Shown: positions 1-7,238 of the stretch, one piece after another
Layout of the letters: every line of letters begins with the position of its first letter
How positions within the stretch are numbered: the first letter of the stretch is position 1
DNA from: Alkalithermobacter paradoxus
Lineage (GTDB): Bacteria; Bacillota; Clostridia; Peptostreptococcales; Peptostreptococcaceae
Assembly (NCBI GenBank): GCA_002029295.1
Contig: MZGW01000008.1
Span: forward strand, 1-64,000
DNA length: 64,000 bases
Reading direction: 5' to 3'
Notes under the pieces: model-generated
What the model was told of the DNA's origin: nothing
The model's database searches: none
Seen by the model: the letters and a program-made list of their open reading frames with translations, nothing else
Position numbers and translations under genes: made by a program

Positions 1-103
1 TTTTAAGGTAAGACCCCAAGAAGACTACTTGGTTGATAGGCTCAAGGTGTAAGCGCAGTAATGTGTTCAGCTTATGAGTACTAATAGGTCGAGGACTTGA
101 CCA
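1..103 (+). rRNA. 23S ribosomal RNA, 3' end (partial)
   Basis: The first ~103 bases match the conserved 3' end of bacterial 23S rRNA, including the GGTCGAGGACTTGACCA segment at 87-103. The rest of the gene lies left of the window. It is followed by a spacer and 5S rRNA, so this is the tail of an rRNA operon read on the + strand, the same direction as most genes here. Confidence 0.93.
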
Positions 104-293
104 AATATGCTATGCAGTTTTGAAAGTGTTATTGATTTGATTCACATTCCGAGTTTCCTCAAGCAAGCTTGAAAGTCAACTCTAGAATGTAAATTCAAAT
201 CAAGTACATTAAAATAACTTAGGCTTGAAAGTCGATTCTTAAGTTTATACTAAGTATGTAAAGCAAACAAGGGTATATTACACAATTAAGATT
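104..293 (+). other. 23S-5S internal transcribed spacer
   Basis: No tRNA is seen. A near-perfect inverted repeat (132-149 against 185-203, one small bulge) encloses a second imperfect hairpin and probably forms an RNase III-type processing stem. A 17-base direct repeat starting GCTTGAAAGTC occurs at 168-184 and 224-240 with about two changes. Function is inferred from position only. Confidence 0.6.
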
Positions 294-411
<118 letters not shown>

Positions 412-417
412 AATCTT

Positions 418-486
418 TTTTATAATTTCCGTTATAAATTTCAAAAAAGCTTACCTTTAAAATCTTTCAAAGAAAGACTTTTTTAT
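418..486 (+). repeat. Dispersed two-hairpin repeat, partial copy A
   Basis: This copy begins at the TTATAATTTCCGTTAT segment that forms the middle of full copy B (487-595) and runs to an AAAGACTTTTTTA end. It lacks the 5' arm of the first hairpin. It lies directly after 5S rRNA and ends in a T-run, so it may take part in ending rRNA transcription. Confidence 0.75.
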
Positions 487-595
487 AATGAATAGGAAAT
501 TATAAACTTTTTGAATTGTGGATAATTTATAATTTCCGTTATGAATTTCAAAAAAGTCTACCTTTAAAATTTTTCAAAGAAAGACTTTTTTATTG
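487..595 (+). repeat. Dispersed two-hairpin repeat, full copy B
   Basis: Two palindromes in tandem. Hairpin 1 has perfect 12-bp arms GGAAATTATAAA (495-506) and TTTATAATTTCC (526-537). Hairpin 2 has perfect 10-bp arms AAAAAAGTCT (550-559) and AGACTTTTTT (582-591) ending in T-rich sequence, like an intrinsic terminator. The same ~107-bp element recurs at 48351-48462 with about four differences. No open reading frame is evident inside it. Confidence 0.8.
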
Positions 596-703
596 CCAAA
601 AATAATTAAACCTAACTAATTATATTTGTGCAATTTAACCATACCAAAAACTTCTAAATTGTCTTAATATTAATTACAAGATAATTTATAAGGGGTGGTA
701 TAT

Positions 704-1813
704 ATGGCAGGATTAGTACTTAAAGATATATGCAAAGAGTATGACAATGGGTATAAAGCTGTTAAAAATGTGAATATAGAGATAAAAGATAAGGAGTTTA
801 TAGTTCTTGTTGGTCCATCAGGTTGTGGAAAATCTACTACTCTTAGAATGATTGCAGGACTTGAAGATATAACTTCTGGAGAGATGTACATAGGAGATAG
901 ACTTGTAAATGATGTATCGCCTAAGGATAGAGATATAGCTATGGTATTCCAAAACTATGCACTTTATCCACATATGAATGTATACGATAATATGGCATTT
1001 GGATTAAAATTAAGAAAAGTACCTAAAGATGAAATAGATAAGAAAGTAAAAGAAGCTGCAAAAATACTAGACCTAGCTCATTTGTTAGATAGAAAGCCAA
1101 AGGCACTATCAGGAGGACAAAGACAAAGGGTAGCATTAGGTCGTGCTATAGTAAGGCAGCCTCAGGTGTTTTTGATGGATGAGCCACTATCGAATCTAGA
1201 TGCTAAGCTTAGAGGACAAATGAGAACAGAAATAAGTAGGCTTCATAAGGAATTAGAAGCAACATTTATATATGTTACTCATGATCAAGTTGAGGCTATG
1301 ACTATGGGAGATAGAATAGTAGTAATGAAAGATGGAGTAGTTCAACAAATAGATACACCTCAAAAGATATATGAAAAACCAGACAATATGTTTGTTGCAG
1401 GATTTATAGGAAGTCCACAGATGAACTTTATAGAAGTTGAATTAAAAGAGGAAAATAAAGATATAATTGCTAGCTTTGAAAATATATCTATAAAGTTACC
1501 TGGAGGAAAAGGAAAAGTACTTAAAGATAAAGAATATATCAATAAAAAGGTTATTATGGGAATAAGACCTGAAGATATACATGATGAAGAGGTATTTTTA
1601 AGTGCATCTCCTGATACAATATTTGAAGCTATTGTAGATATAAGAGAAATTATGGGTGCAGAAATATATGCTTACCTAAAAGTTGGAAGCACACCAATTA
1701 CAGCAAGATTTGATGGAAGAGTGAAGATAAATCCTAAAGATAAATTAAAACTAGCATTTGATGGAAATAAAATACATATATTTGACAAAGAAACAGAACT
1801 TAGAATAATATAG
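704..1813 (+). CDS. msmX: ABC transporter ATPase, MsmX/UgpC/MalK type
   Basis: This is the ATP-hydrolysing subunit that powers CUT1-type sugar importers, acting at the inner face of the membrane. Walker A GPSGCGKST is at residues 37-45. The LSGGQRQRVALGRAI signature, Walker B VFLMDEPLSNLDAKLR and the switch His in VTHDQVEAMTMGDR follow in order, and the C-terminal ~125 residues are the regulatory OB-fold/TOBE part. Length 369 aa is typical. I start at ATG 704 because AGGGGTGG (691-698) is a good ribosome site five bases before it; an upstream GTG at 695 lies inside that site. It probably energises the permease pair encoded at 5106-7162. MsmX-type ATPases can serve several importers. Confidence 0.9.
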   Translation: MAGLVLKDICKEYDNGYKAVKNVNIEIKDKEFIVLVGPSGCGKSTTLRMIAGLEDITSGEMYIGDRLVNDVSPKDRDIAMVFQNYALYPHMNVYDNMAFGLKLRKVPKDEIDKKVKEAAKILDLAHLLDRKPKALSGGQRQRVALGRAIVRQPQVFLMDEPLSNLDAKLRGQMRTEISRLHKELEATFIYVTHDQVEAMTMGDRIVVMKDGVVQQIDTPQKIYEKPDNMFVAGFIGSPQMNFIEVELKEENKDIIASFENISIKLPGGKGKVLKDKEYINKKVIMGIRPEDIHDEEVFLSASPDTIFEAIVDIREIMGAEIYAYLKVGSTPITARFDGRVKINPKDKLKLAFDGNKIHIFDKETELRII

Positions 1814-1821
1814 TCTAAAAG

Positions 1822-1852
1822 AGATAGTTTACTTTAGTAGACTATCTTTTTT
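1822..1852 (+). terminator. Intrinsic terminator after msmX
   Basis: AGATAGT with ACTATCT form the core of an 11-bp stem with one G-T pair, followed by six Ts. Confidence 0.8.
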
Positions 1853-1876
1853 AAATTACAGAGAAAAGGAGTAGGT

Positions 1877-2647
1877 ATGAAAAATCTTATTAATTTTTTA
1901 GAAGAGAAGCTAGATAAGAAAATAGAAATATATGAATATGATGAAAATTTAAAAGACAAATACGAGGAAGTTGAGTTCAGAGGAAAAAAATATCTAATAG
2001 AAATAAAAGAAAAAGAATATATCAAAATAAATGGACATACATATATACTAAGATGTAAGGACAATCAAAATGAAGCATTAGAGGTTTTGAAGAATTTATT
2101 TTGCGATGAGAAAGTATATATTAAAGAAGATTATGTTATTATACAGCTACATAATAATATAGGATTTGAAGAAAGCATAATAGATATACTAGCTAGTGAA
2201 ATTTATTCTAGTGTCAAAATTGTTTACTTAGGGTACATCAAAGATAATGAAGAATTTAATTTTAGATTTAATATAGGAAAGAATATACTCAAATACACAG
2301 AGCAAATAAATGAAAGAAAAAACATATTCAAACTAAGGGATATAGTGAAATATGACTTACTAAATCTAATAGACAAAAACAAAATTAAGGAATATAAAGA
2401 ATATATATTGAATGGAAAAGATATAAATATACTAGATAAAGATATTATAAATACATCATTAGAATTTATAAACTCTGATCTTAACATAGCCCAAACAGCT
2501 AAAAAACTATATATACATAGAAATACATTAATATATAGATTAGACAAGATAAAAGAAATTTTCGATCTTGATTTGAGAAAATTCGAAGATGCATTTTATT
2601 TTTATATTTCTATATTATTTTTTCAAAAAAATAAAAAAATAGATTGA
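1877..2647 (+). CDS. PucR-type helix-turn-helix regulator
   Basis: A 256-residue protein whose last ~60 residues match the PucR C-terminal helix-turn-helix: a run of the type LNIAQTAKKLYIHRNTLIYR followed by LDKIKEIFDLDL. This domain binds DNA in purine, sugar-diacid and other catabolic activators. The N-terminal ~190 residues are charged and not recognised; they probably sense a ligand or another protein. The gene sits between the transporter ATPase and a LacI-type regulator and has its own AAAGGAG site, so it probably helps to control this sugar locus. The effector is unknown. A terminator upstream separates it from msmX. Confidence 0.7.
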   Translation: MKNLINFLEEKLDKKIEIYEYDENLKDKYEEVEFRGKKYLIEIKEKEYIKINGHTYILRCKDNQNEALEVLKNLFCDEKVYIKEDYVIIQLHNNIGFEESIIDILASEIYSSVKIVYLGYIKDNEEFNFRFNIGKNILKYTEQINERKNIFKLRDIVKYDLLNLIDKNKIKEYKEYILNGKDINILDKDIINTSLEFINSDLNIAQTAKKLYIHRNTLIYRLDKIKEIFDLDLRKFEDAFYFYISILFFQKNKKID

Positions 2648-2686
2648 TTTATTACAAAAATTTTAGTAATATATATACAACGGATT

Positions 2687-2702
2687 ATGCAAACGATTGC
2701 AT
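2687..2702 (+). promoter_or_regulatory. LacI-family operator O1
   Basis: ATGCAAACGATTGCAT is a near-perfect 16-bp palindrome with the central CG pair and TGCAA half-sites typical of LacI-family operators. It lies just before the LacI-type gene, near the expected start of its transcript (a TATACA -10-like hexamer is at 2674-2679). This suggests autoregulation. A sister site is at 3750-3765. Confidence 0.75.
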
Positions 2703-2720
2703 GAATTGGAGGGGATTACA

Positions 2721-3734
2721 ATAAAAAAGAGTGTAAATATAAAGGATGTAGCACAGTATGCTGGAGTTTCTCCTTCAACAGTATCAAGAGTTATATCTAA
2801 TGATGAAAGAATAACTGATGCAACCAAGAAAAAAGTTTTAGAAGCTATGGATATATTAGGGTATTATCCTAATGTAATAGCTAGAAGCCTTGCAAATAGA
2901 AAAAGTAATGCAATAGGTCTTATTATGCCAGCATTTTCAGATATACTTTTTATAAATCCATTTTTTCCTGAAGCCCTAAGGGGTATAAGCATGGTAGCAT
3001 CGAATAACTCTTATGACATTCTAATGTCTACTAATTCAAAGCACTCTGAAGAACTAGAAGTTATAAAAAACTTTATAAGAGGGAAAAGAGTTGATGGAAT
3101 AATACTTATGAGTTCTAGAGTAAATGATGAATCTATAAAATTTTTGAGAGAAAGTAAATTTCCATTCGTAGTTGTTGGATCATCTTTAGAGTATGACGAT
3201 ATAAACTGTGTTGATAATGATAATGAAAAAGCAGCATACGATATGACTAAACATTTGATAGAAGTAGGATGCAAAGATATAGCACTAGTGGCTGGTAACT
3301 TAGATTTAGTAGTTACAATCAATAGACTTTCAGGTTACAAAAAAGCACTTTTAGAAAACAATATAAATTTAAACAATGATTATATAATAGCTGGAGAATT
3401 TTTAGAAGAAAGTGGATACATAGCAGGAAAAAAACTTTTAAGCTTAGATAAAATACCTGATGGGATAATTGTAACAGATGATTTGATGGCACTAGGAGTT
3501 ATAAAAGCAATAAAGGAAAGAAACCTTAGGATTCCAAAAGATATACGCGTTGGAAGTTTTAATAATAGTATATTAGCTAAGTTTGCAGTTCCAACTATTA
3601 CATCTATAGATGTTAATGCAGTAAAACTTGGGAAAAGTGCAGTAGATATACTCATAAATGCTATAGACAAAGGTGAAGGATTTGACAGTTTAATAGTTGA
3701 TCACAATCTTGTTGTAAGAGATTCTACAACGTAA
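2721..3734 (+). CDS. LacI-family transcriptional repressor of the sugar locus
   Basis: Residues 1-60 carry the LacI helix-turn-helix and hinge (VNIKDVAQYAGVSPSTVSRV, then LGYYPNVIARSLANRKS). The remainder is a periplasmic-binding-protein-like sensor domain with a GRxxVDGIIL-type segment. Length 337 aa is normal. The start is unusual. The strong site GGAGGGG (2708-2714) is followed six bases later by ATA (2721), and translating from ATA gives the usual family N-terminus KKSVNIKDVA. In-frame TTG codons at 2697 and 2706 lie upstream of or inside the ribosome site and have none of their own. The protein probably binds both operators here and responds to a maltodextrin-type ligand. Function is secure; the start codon is inference. 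Confidence 0.85.
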   Translation: MKKSVNIKDVAQYAGVSPSTVSRVISNDERITDATKKKVLEAMDILGYYPNVIARSLANRKSNAIGLIMPAFSDILFINPFFPEALRGISMVASNNSYDILMSTNSKHSEELEVIKNFIRGKRVDGIILMSSRVNDESIKFLRESKFPFVVVGSSLEYDDINCVDNDNEKAAYDMTKHLIEVGCKDIALVAGNLDLVVTINRLSGYKKALLENNINLNNDYIIAGEFLEESGYIAGKKLLSLDKIPDGIIVTDDLMALGVIKAIKERNLRIPKDIRVGSFNNSILAKFAVPTITSIDVNAVKLGKSAVDILINAIDKGEGFDSLIVDHNLVVRDSTT

Positions 3735-3749
3735 TTTTTTTAAGGCTTT

Positions 3750-3765
3750 ATGCAAGCGATTGCAT
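3750..3765 (+). promoter_or_regulatory. LacI-family operator O2
   Basis: ATGCAAGCGATTGCAT differs from O1 at one base and is again palindromic. It lies between the repressor gene and the binding-protein gene, just before a TATAAT hexamer (3772-3777), where a bound repressor would block transcription of the transporter operon. Confidence 0.75.
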
Positions 3766-3796
3766 AACATATATAATTAAAAGGGAGGTTTTAAAA

Positions 3797-5056
3797 ATGA
3801 AAAAGCTTAAGAAATTAAGCATCTTATTGTCTATGCTTCTTGTATTTGTAGGAGTACTAAGTGGATGCTCTAAAAATGAAGAAGTGAATTTAGAGGAGTT
3901 AGAAAAGGAAACATCAAATGAAATCAAGGGGGAAATAGTATTCTGGCATGGATGGTCAGGAGCAGAAGAAGAAACATTAAAAGAAGCAATAGCAAAGTTT
4001 GAAGATAAGTATCCAGAAGCAAAGGTTACAGCAGTACCAGTTGTATTTGAACAATTACAAGACAAATTGAAAGCTTCTATGCAAGCCGGAGAATCACCAG
4101 ATTTATTCCTTGGACCAAATGACTGGGTTGGAGTATTTGCAACACTAAATCAAATAGAGCCTTTAGATACATATTTAGCTGATGTAAAGAATGACTATAT
4201 ACCATCTGGTCTTGAAGCAGGAACATTTAATGGAAGATTATATGCACTTCCTGAGTCTATAGAATCTCCAGTTCTTATATACAATGCTGACTTAATAAAA
4301 GAAGCTCCAAAGACTACTGAAGAATTAATAAAGTTAGCAGTAGAGAACACTAATGAAGCTGAAGGAAAATATGGATTTGTAATGGATATAAGCAATTTCT
4401 ACTTTAACAAAGGGTTCCTTGCAGGATATGGAGCAACCATATTTGCAGATGAAAACGCAAGCATAGGATTTGAAAATGAAGCAACAGTTAACTTCCTAAA
4501 CTTCTTAAATACATTAAGAAATGAAAAGAAAGTTATGCCAAAAGAAGTAGATTACAATGTTATGATGACTTTATTTACAGAAGGAAAGGCAGCTATGATA
4601 ATAAATGGGCCTTGGTCTTTTGGAGATATAGATAAGTCAGGTATAAATTGGAGAGCTGCTAATTACCCAGTAATTTCAGAAACTAATAAAGAAGCACAAC
4701 CTTTCATGGGTGGAAAGATGCTATTCTTACCAAAGGGAGCTAAAAATAAAGAAGGATCAGTTGAATTTATGAAGTTTATAACATCTCCAGAAATATCTAA
4801 GTTATTTGCAGATAAGGCAGGACACGTTCCAGCAAATAAAAATGTTGACTTAGGAGATAACTGGAAGATAAAAGCAATACAAGAACAAGTTAAATTTGCA
4901 ACACCAATACCGAGCATACCTGAAATGGCACAAGTATGGGATCCAGCGAAAGTAATGGTTGATGAAGTATTAAGTGGAAAATCAAAACCAGAAGCTGCAG
5001 TAGAAAATGCAAGAAATACTATGATAGATAAGATAAAGGAAATGAGAGGTAAATAA
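3797..5056 (+). CDS. Maltodextrin-type extracellular solute-binding lipoprotein
   Basis: The N-terminus is a lipoprotein signal: basic MKKLKK, a hydrophobic core, then lipobox VLSGC with Cys24 as the lipidation site. The mature part is a family 1 binding protein (IVFWHGWSG near the start; AAMIINGPWSF and FMGGKMLFLPKGAKN further on), 419 aa in all. It captures oligosaccharide outside the membrane for the permeases encoded next. It follows operator O2 and AAGGGAGG. A debranching enzyme downstream argues for maltodextrin or glycogen-derived glucans as substrate. The exact sugar is inferred. Confidence 0.85.
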   Translation: MKKLKKLSILLSMLLVFVGVLSGCSKNEEVNLEELEKETSNEIKGEIVFWHGWSGAEEETLKEAIAKFEDKYPEAKVTAVPVVFEQLQDKLKASMQAGESPDLFLGPNDWVGVFATLNQIEPLDTYLADVKNDYIPSGLEAGTFNGRLYALPESIESPVLIYNADLIKEAPKTTEELIKLAVENTNEAEGKYGFVMDISNFYFNKGFLAGYGATIFADENASIGFENEATVNFLNFLNTLRNEKKVMPKEVDYNVMMTLFTEGKAAMIINGPWSFGDIDKSGINWRAANYPVISETNKEAQPFMGGKMLFLPKGAKNKEGSVEFMKFITSPEISKLFADKAGHVPANKNVDLGDNWKIKAIQEQVKFATPIPSIPEMAQVWDPAKVMVDEVLSGKSKPEAAVENARNTMIDKIKEMRGK

Positions 5057-5059
5057 AAT

Positions 5060-5088
5060 AGGGCCTTTTAAAAAGGCCCTTTTATTTT
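5060..5088 (+). terminator. Intra-operon terminator or attenuator
   Basis: AGGGCCTTTT and AAAAGGCCCT form a 10-bp perfect stem followed by TTTATTTT. Placed between the binding-protein and first permease genes, it should make binding protein in excess over permease, as is common in such operons. Confidence 0.85.
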
Positions 5089-5105
5089 AAGAAAGGGAGA
5101 TTAAG

Positions 5106-6314
5106 ATGGTTAAAAAAGATAATAAACTAGCATACCTGTACTTAATACCAGCTTTTTTAATAGTCATGATAATATCTTTTGGACCAATACTTTACGGTAT
5201 AGGGCTATCCTTTTTAAATGTTAATTTATACACTATGGGGGAAGATAATAGAATAAAGGAAATACAGGGTAACATTGAAAATACAGTTAATATTATAAAT
5301 GCTGCAAAGAAACAAGATAGATTGGATTTAGTAAGCAAGTATGAAGAAAAACTTAAAATATATGAAGAGCAAAGAGACAATCTTACAAAATCTAAAATAC
5401 AAACAGTAAAAAGTAGTATAGCATCACTAGAAAATGAAATAAAAAATTTAGAGCCTAACAAAGAAGACCCTAAAGTTAATGCAAGGATAATAGAAAGACA
5501 GATACAAATAGAAGGATACAAAAATGAGCTTGAATACTTAAACGAAAGACTTGAAAATAAGGAATTTTATAAGCCTATAAAATTCGTAGGACTTAGAAAT
5601 TACAAAAGATCTCTTCAATCGCTAAATTCAGAGTTTGTAAAAGTTTTATATAGAACTGTAATTTGGACAATAATCAATGTATTTTTTCATGTTACCATAG
5701 GTATATTCTTAGCATTACTATTAAATAGAGAAGACTTAAAGCTAAAAGGTCTTTACAGAACAATACTAATACTTCCTTGGGCAGTACCTCAGTTTATAAC
5801 AGCTCTTATATGGAAGATACTATATCACTCTCAATTCGGGTTTATAAATAAGTTATTAAATGTTGTAGGAATACCAAGCATTCCTTGGCTTGTAAATGAA
5901 AGATGGGCATTTGTAGCTGTTATAATAACTAATATTTGGCTAGGATTCCCATTTATGATACTAGTTGCAACTGGTGCACTTCAAAGTATATCAAAGAGCT
6001 TATATGAAGCAGCTGACATAGATGGAGCAACAACATTACAAAAACTAAGATTAATAACATTACCATTAATAAAGCCAACAATGATTCCTGCTACAATACT
6101 TGGAACTATCTGGACATTTACAAACTTTAACGTCGTATATCTTATAACGGGTGGAGGACCAAACAAATCAACAGAACTTATAGCAACGTATCAATATAAT
6201 GCATTAGTTGGAGGTAACTATTCATTAGCAGCAACATACTCAGTTATAACATTTATAATACTTGCAATATTTACAACAATAAATACAAAAGTATCGAAGG
6301 CCTTTGATGAGTAA
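5106..6314 (+). CDS. CUT1 sugar ABC permease, MalF type, with coiled-coil insert
   Basis: One of two membrane subunits of the importer. A first membrane helix (about residues 10-35) is followed by a hydrophilic, heptad-like Lys/Glu-rich stretch of about 100 residues (46-150), then the usual helices. The EAA loop EAADIDGATTLQKLRLITLP contacts the ATPase. Normal Gram-positive members are about 290-310 aa; this one is 402 aa, and the insert accounts for the excess. The insert would lie outside the membrane by topology. Its gene is followed 11 bases later by the second permease. Confidence 0.85.
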   Translation: MVKKDNKLAYLYLIPAFLIVMIISFGPILYGIGLSFLNVNLYTMGEDNRIKEIQGNIENTVNIINAAKKQDRLDLVSKYEEKLKIYEEQRDNLTKSKIQTVKSSIASLENEIKNLEPNKEDPKVNARIIERQIQIEGYKNELEYLNERLENKEFYKPIKFVGLRNYKRSLQSLNSEFVKVLYRTVIWTIINVFFHVTIGIFLALLLNREDLKLKGLYRTILILPWAVPQFITALIWKILYHSQFGFINKLLNVVGIPSIPWLVNERWAFVAVIITNIWLGFPFMILVATGALQSISKSLYEAADIDGATTLQKLRLITLPLIKPTMIPATILGTIWTFTNFNVVYLITGGGPNKSTELIATYQYNALVGGNYSLAATYSVITFIILAIFTTINTKVSKAFDE

Positions 6315-6325
6315 GGAGGACTATT

Positions 6326-7162
6326 ATGAAGAAAAAAATTAATTTAGGCCTTATATTGAGCCATATAACACTGATTATAGCTTGTATATTAACAGTAATA
6401 CCTATTTGGTGGATACTAAATACTGCACTAAGCAGTAGAGTTTCAATAGCATCAACAAAGATTTCATTCATACCAGAGGGAATAACAATAAAGAATTTCA
6501 TTGAAGTATTAACTAATGACAATTTCCTGTTGTGGCTTAGAAATTCGATAATATTCTCAGCAGGAACAACGCTTCTAACATTATTTTGTGCAACAATAGC
6601 AGCGTATGCATTCTCAAGGTTTGAATTTAAAGGAAAAAAAATAGGTTTAATGTTTTTTATAGTTCTTATGATGCTACCAATAACAGCTGCTATGGTTGGT
6701 CAATTTAGGATATTTAGAGAATTTGGACTTTTAAATAAGTATACAGGTATGATTTTACTTTATTCATCAAGTGCTATGGCGTTCTCAATTTGGAACCTTA
6801 AAGGTTACTTTGACACTATACCAAAGTCACTAGAAGAAGCAGCTGTAGTTGATGGTGCTAGTAAGGTACAGATATTCATAAATATCATACTTCCACTTTC
6901 AAAGCCAGCACTTGCAATAACAGCATTATTTATATTTATAATACCGTGGACTGATTTTGCAGCAGCATTTTTATTCATTTCAGATCCAAACAAATATACA
7001 TTAGCTATGGGTCTTTATCAATGGGCATCAGATCCTAGAAACATACCATGGCCACTATTTGCAGCAGGTTCTATAGTAGTTGCAGCACCACTTGCAATAT
7101 TATACTTAGTTTTCCAAAGATATATAGTATCAGGACTTACGGTTGGAGGAGTAAAAGAATAG
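6326..7162 (+). CDS. CUT1 sugar ABC permease, MalG type
   Basis: A 278-residue membrane protein with about six hydrophobic helices, the normal size for a MalG-type subunit. The coupling loop EEAAVVDGASKVQIFINIIL is near residue 170, and the C-terminus ends in the typical short tail. It pairs with the product of 5106-6314 to form the translocation channel. Start ATG 6326 follows AAGGAGG. A hairpin without a strong T-run follows at 7201-7219. Confidence 0.88.
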   Translation: MKKKINLGLILSHITLIIACILTVIPIWWILNTALSSRVSIASTKISFIPEGITIKNFIEVLTNDNFLLWLRNSIIFSAGTTLLTLFCATIAAYAFSRFEFKGKKIGLMFFIVLMMLPITAAMVGQFRIFREFGLLNKYTGMILLYSSSAMAFSIWNLKGYFDTIPKSLEEAAVVDGASKVQIFINIILPLSKPALAITALFIFIIPWTDFAAAFLFISDPNKYTLAMGLYQWASDPRNIPWPLFAAGSIVVAAPLAILYLVFQRYIVSGLTVGGVKE

Positions 7163-7200
7163 TAAATTATTAGAAACAATATAAGAAATTTTAAAATAAT

Positions 7201-7226
7201 AGCTCCCTTTATGGGAGCTAATTTTA
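7201..7226 (+). terminator. Hairpin, weak terminator or attenuator
   Basis: AGCTCCC (7201-7207) and GGGAGCT (7213-7219) pair perfectly around a TTTAT loop, followed by AATTTT. The short T-run suggests partial read-through into the debranching-enzyme gene. Confidence 0.55.
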
Positions 7227-7238
7227 AGAGGTGAGAAA

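Noticed and set aside
104-293. tRNA gene in the 23S-5S spacer
   Set aside because: No cloverleaf, T-loop GTTCRA or CCA end could be found; only processing-type hairpins are present.
418-595. CRISPR array beside 5S rRNA
   Set aside because: Only one partial and one full unit, without spacers of regular length and with internal palindromes ending in T-runs; no cas genes in the window.
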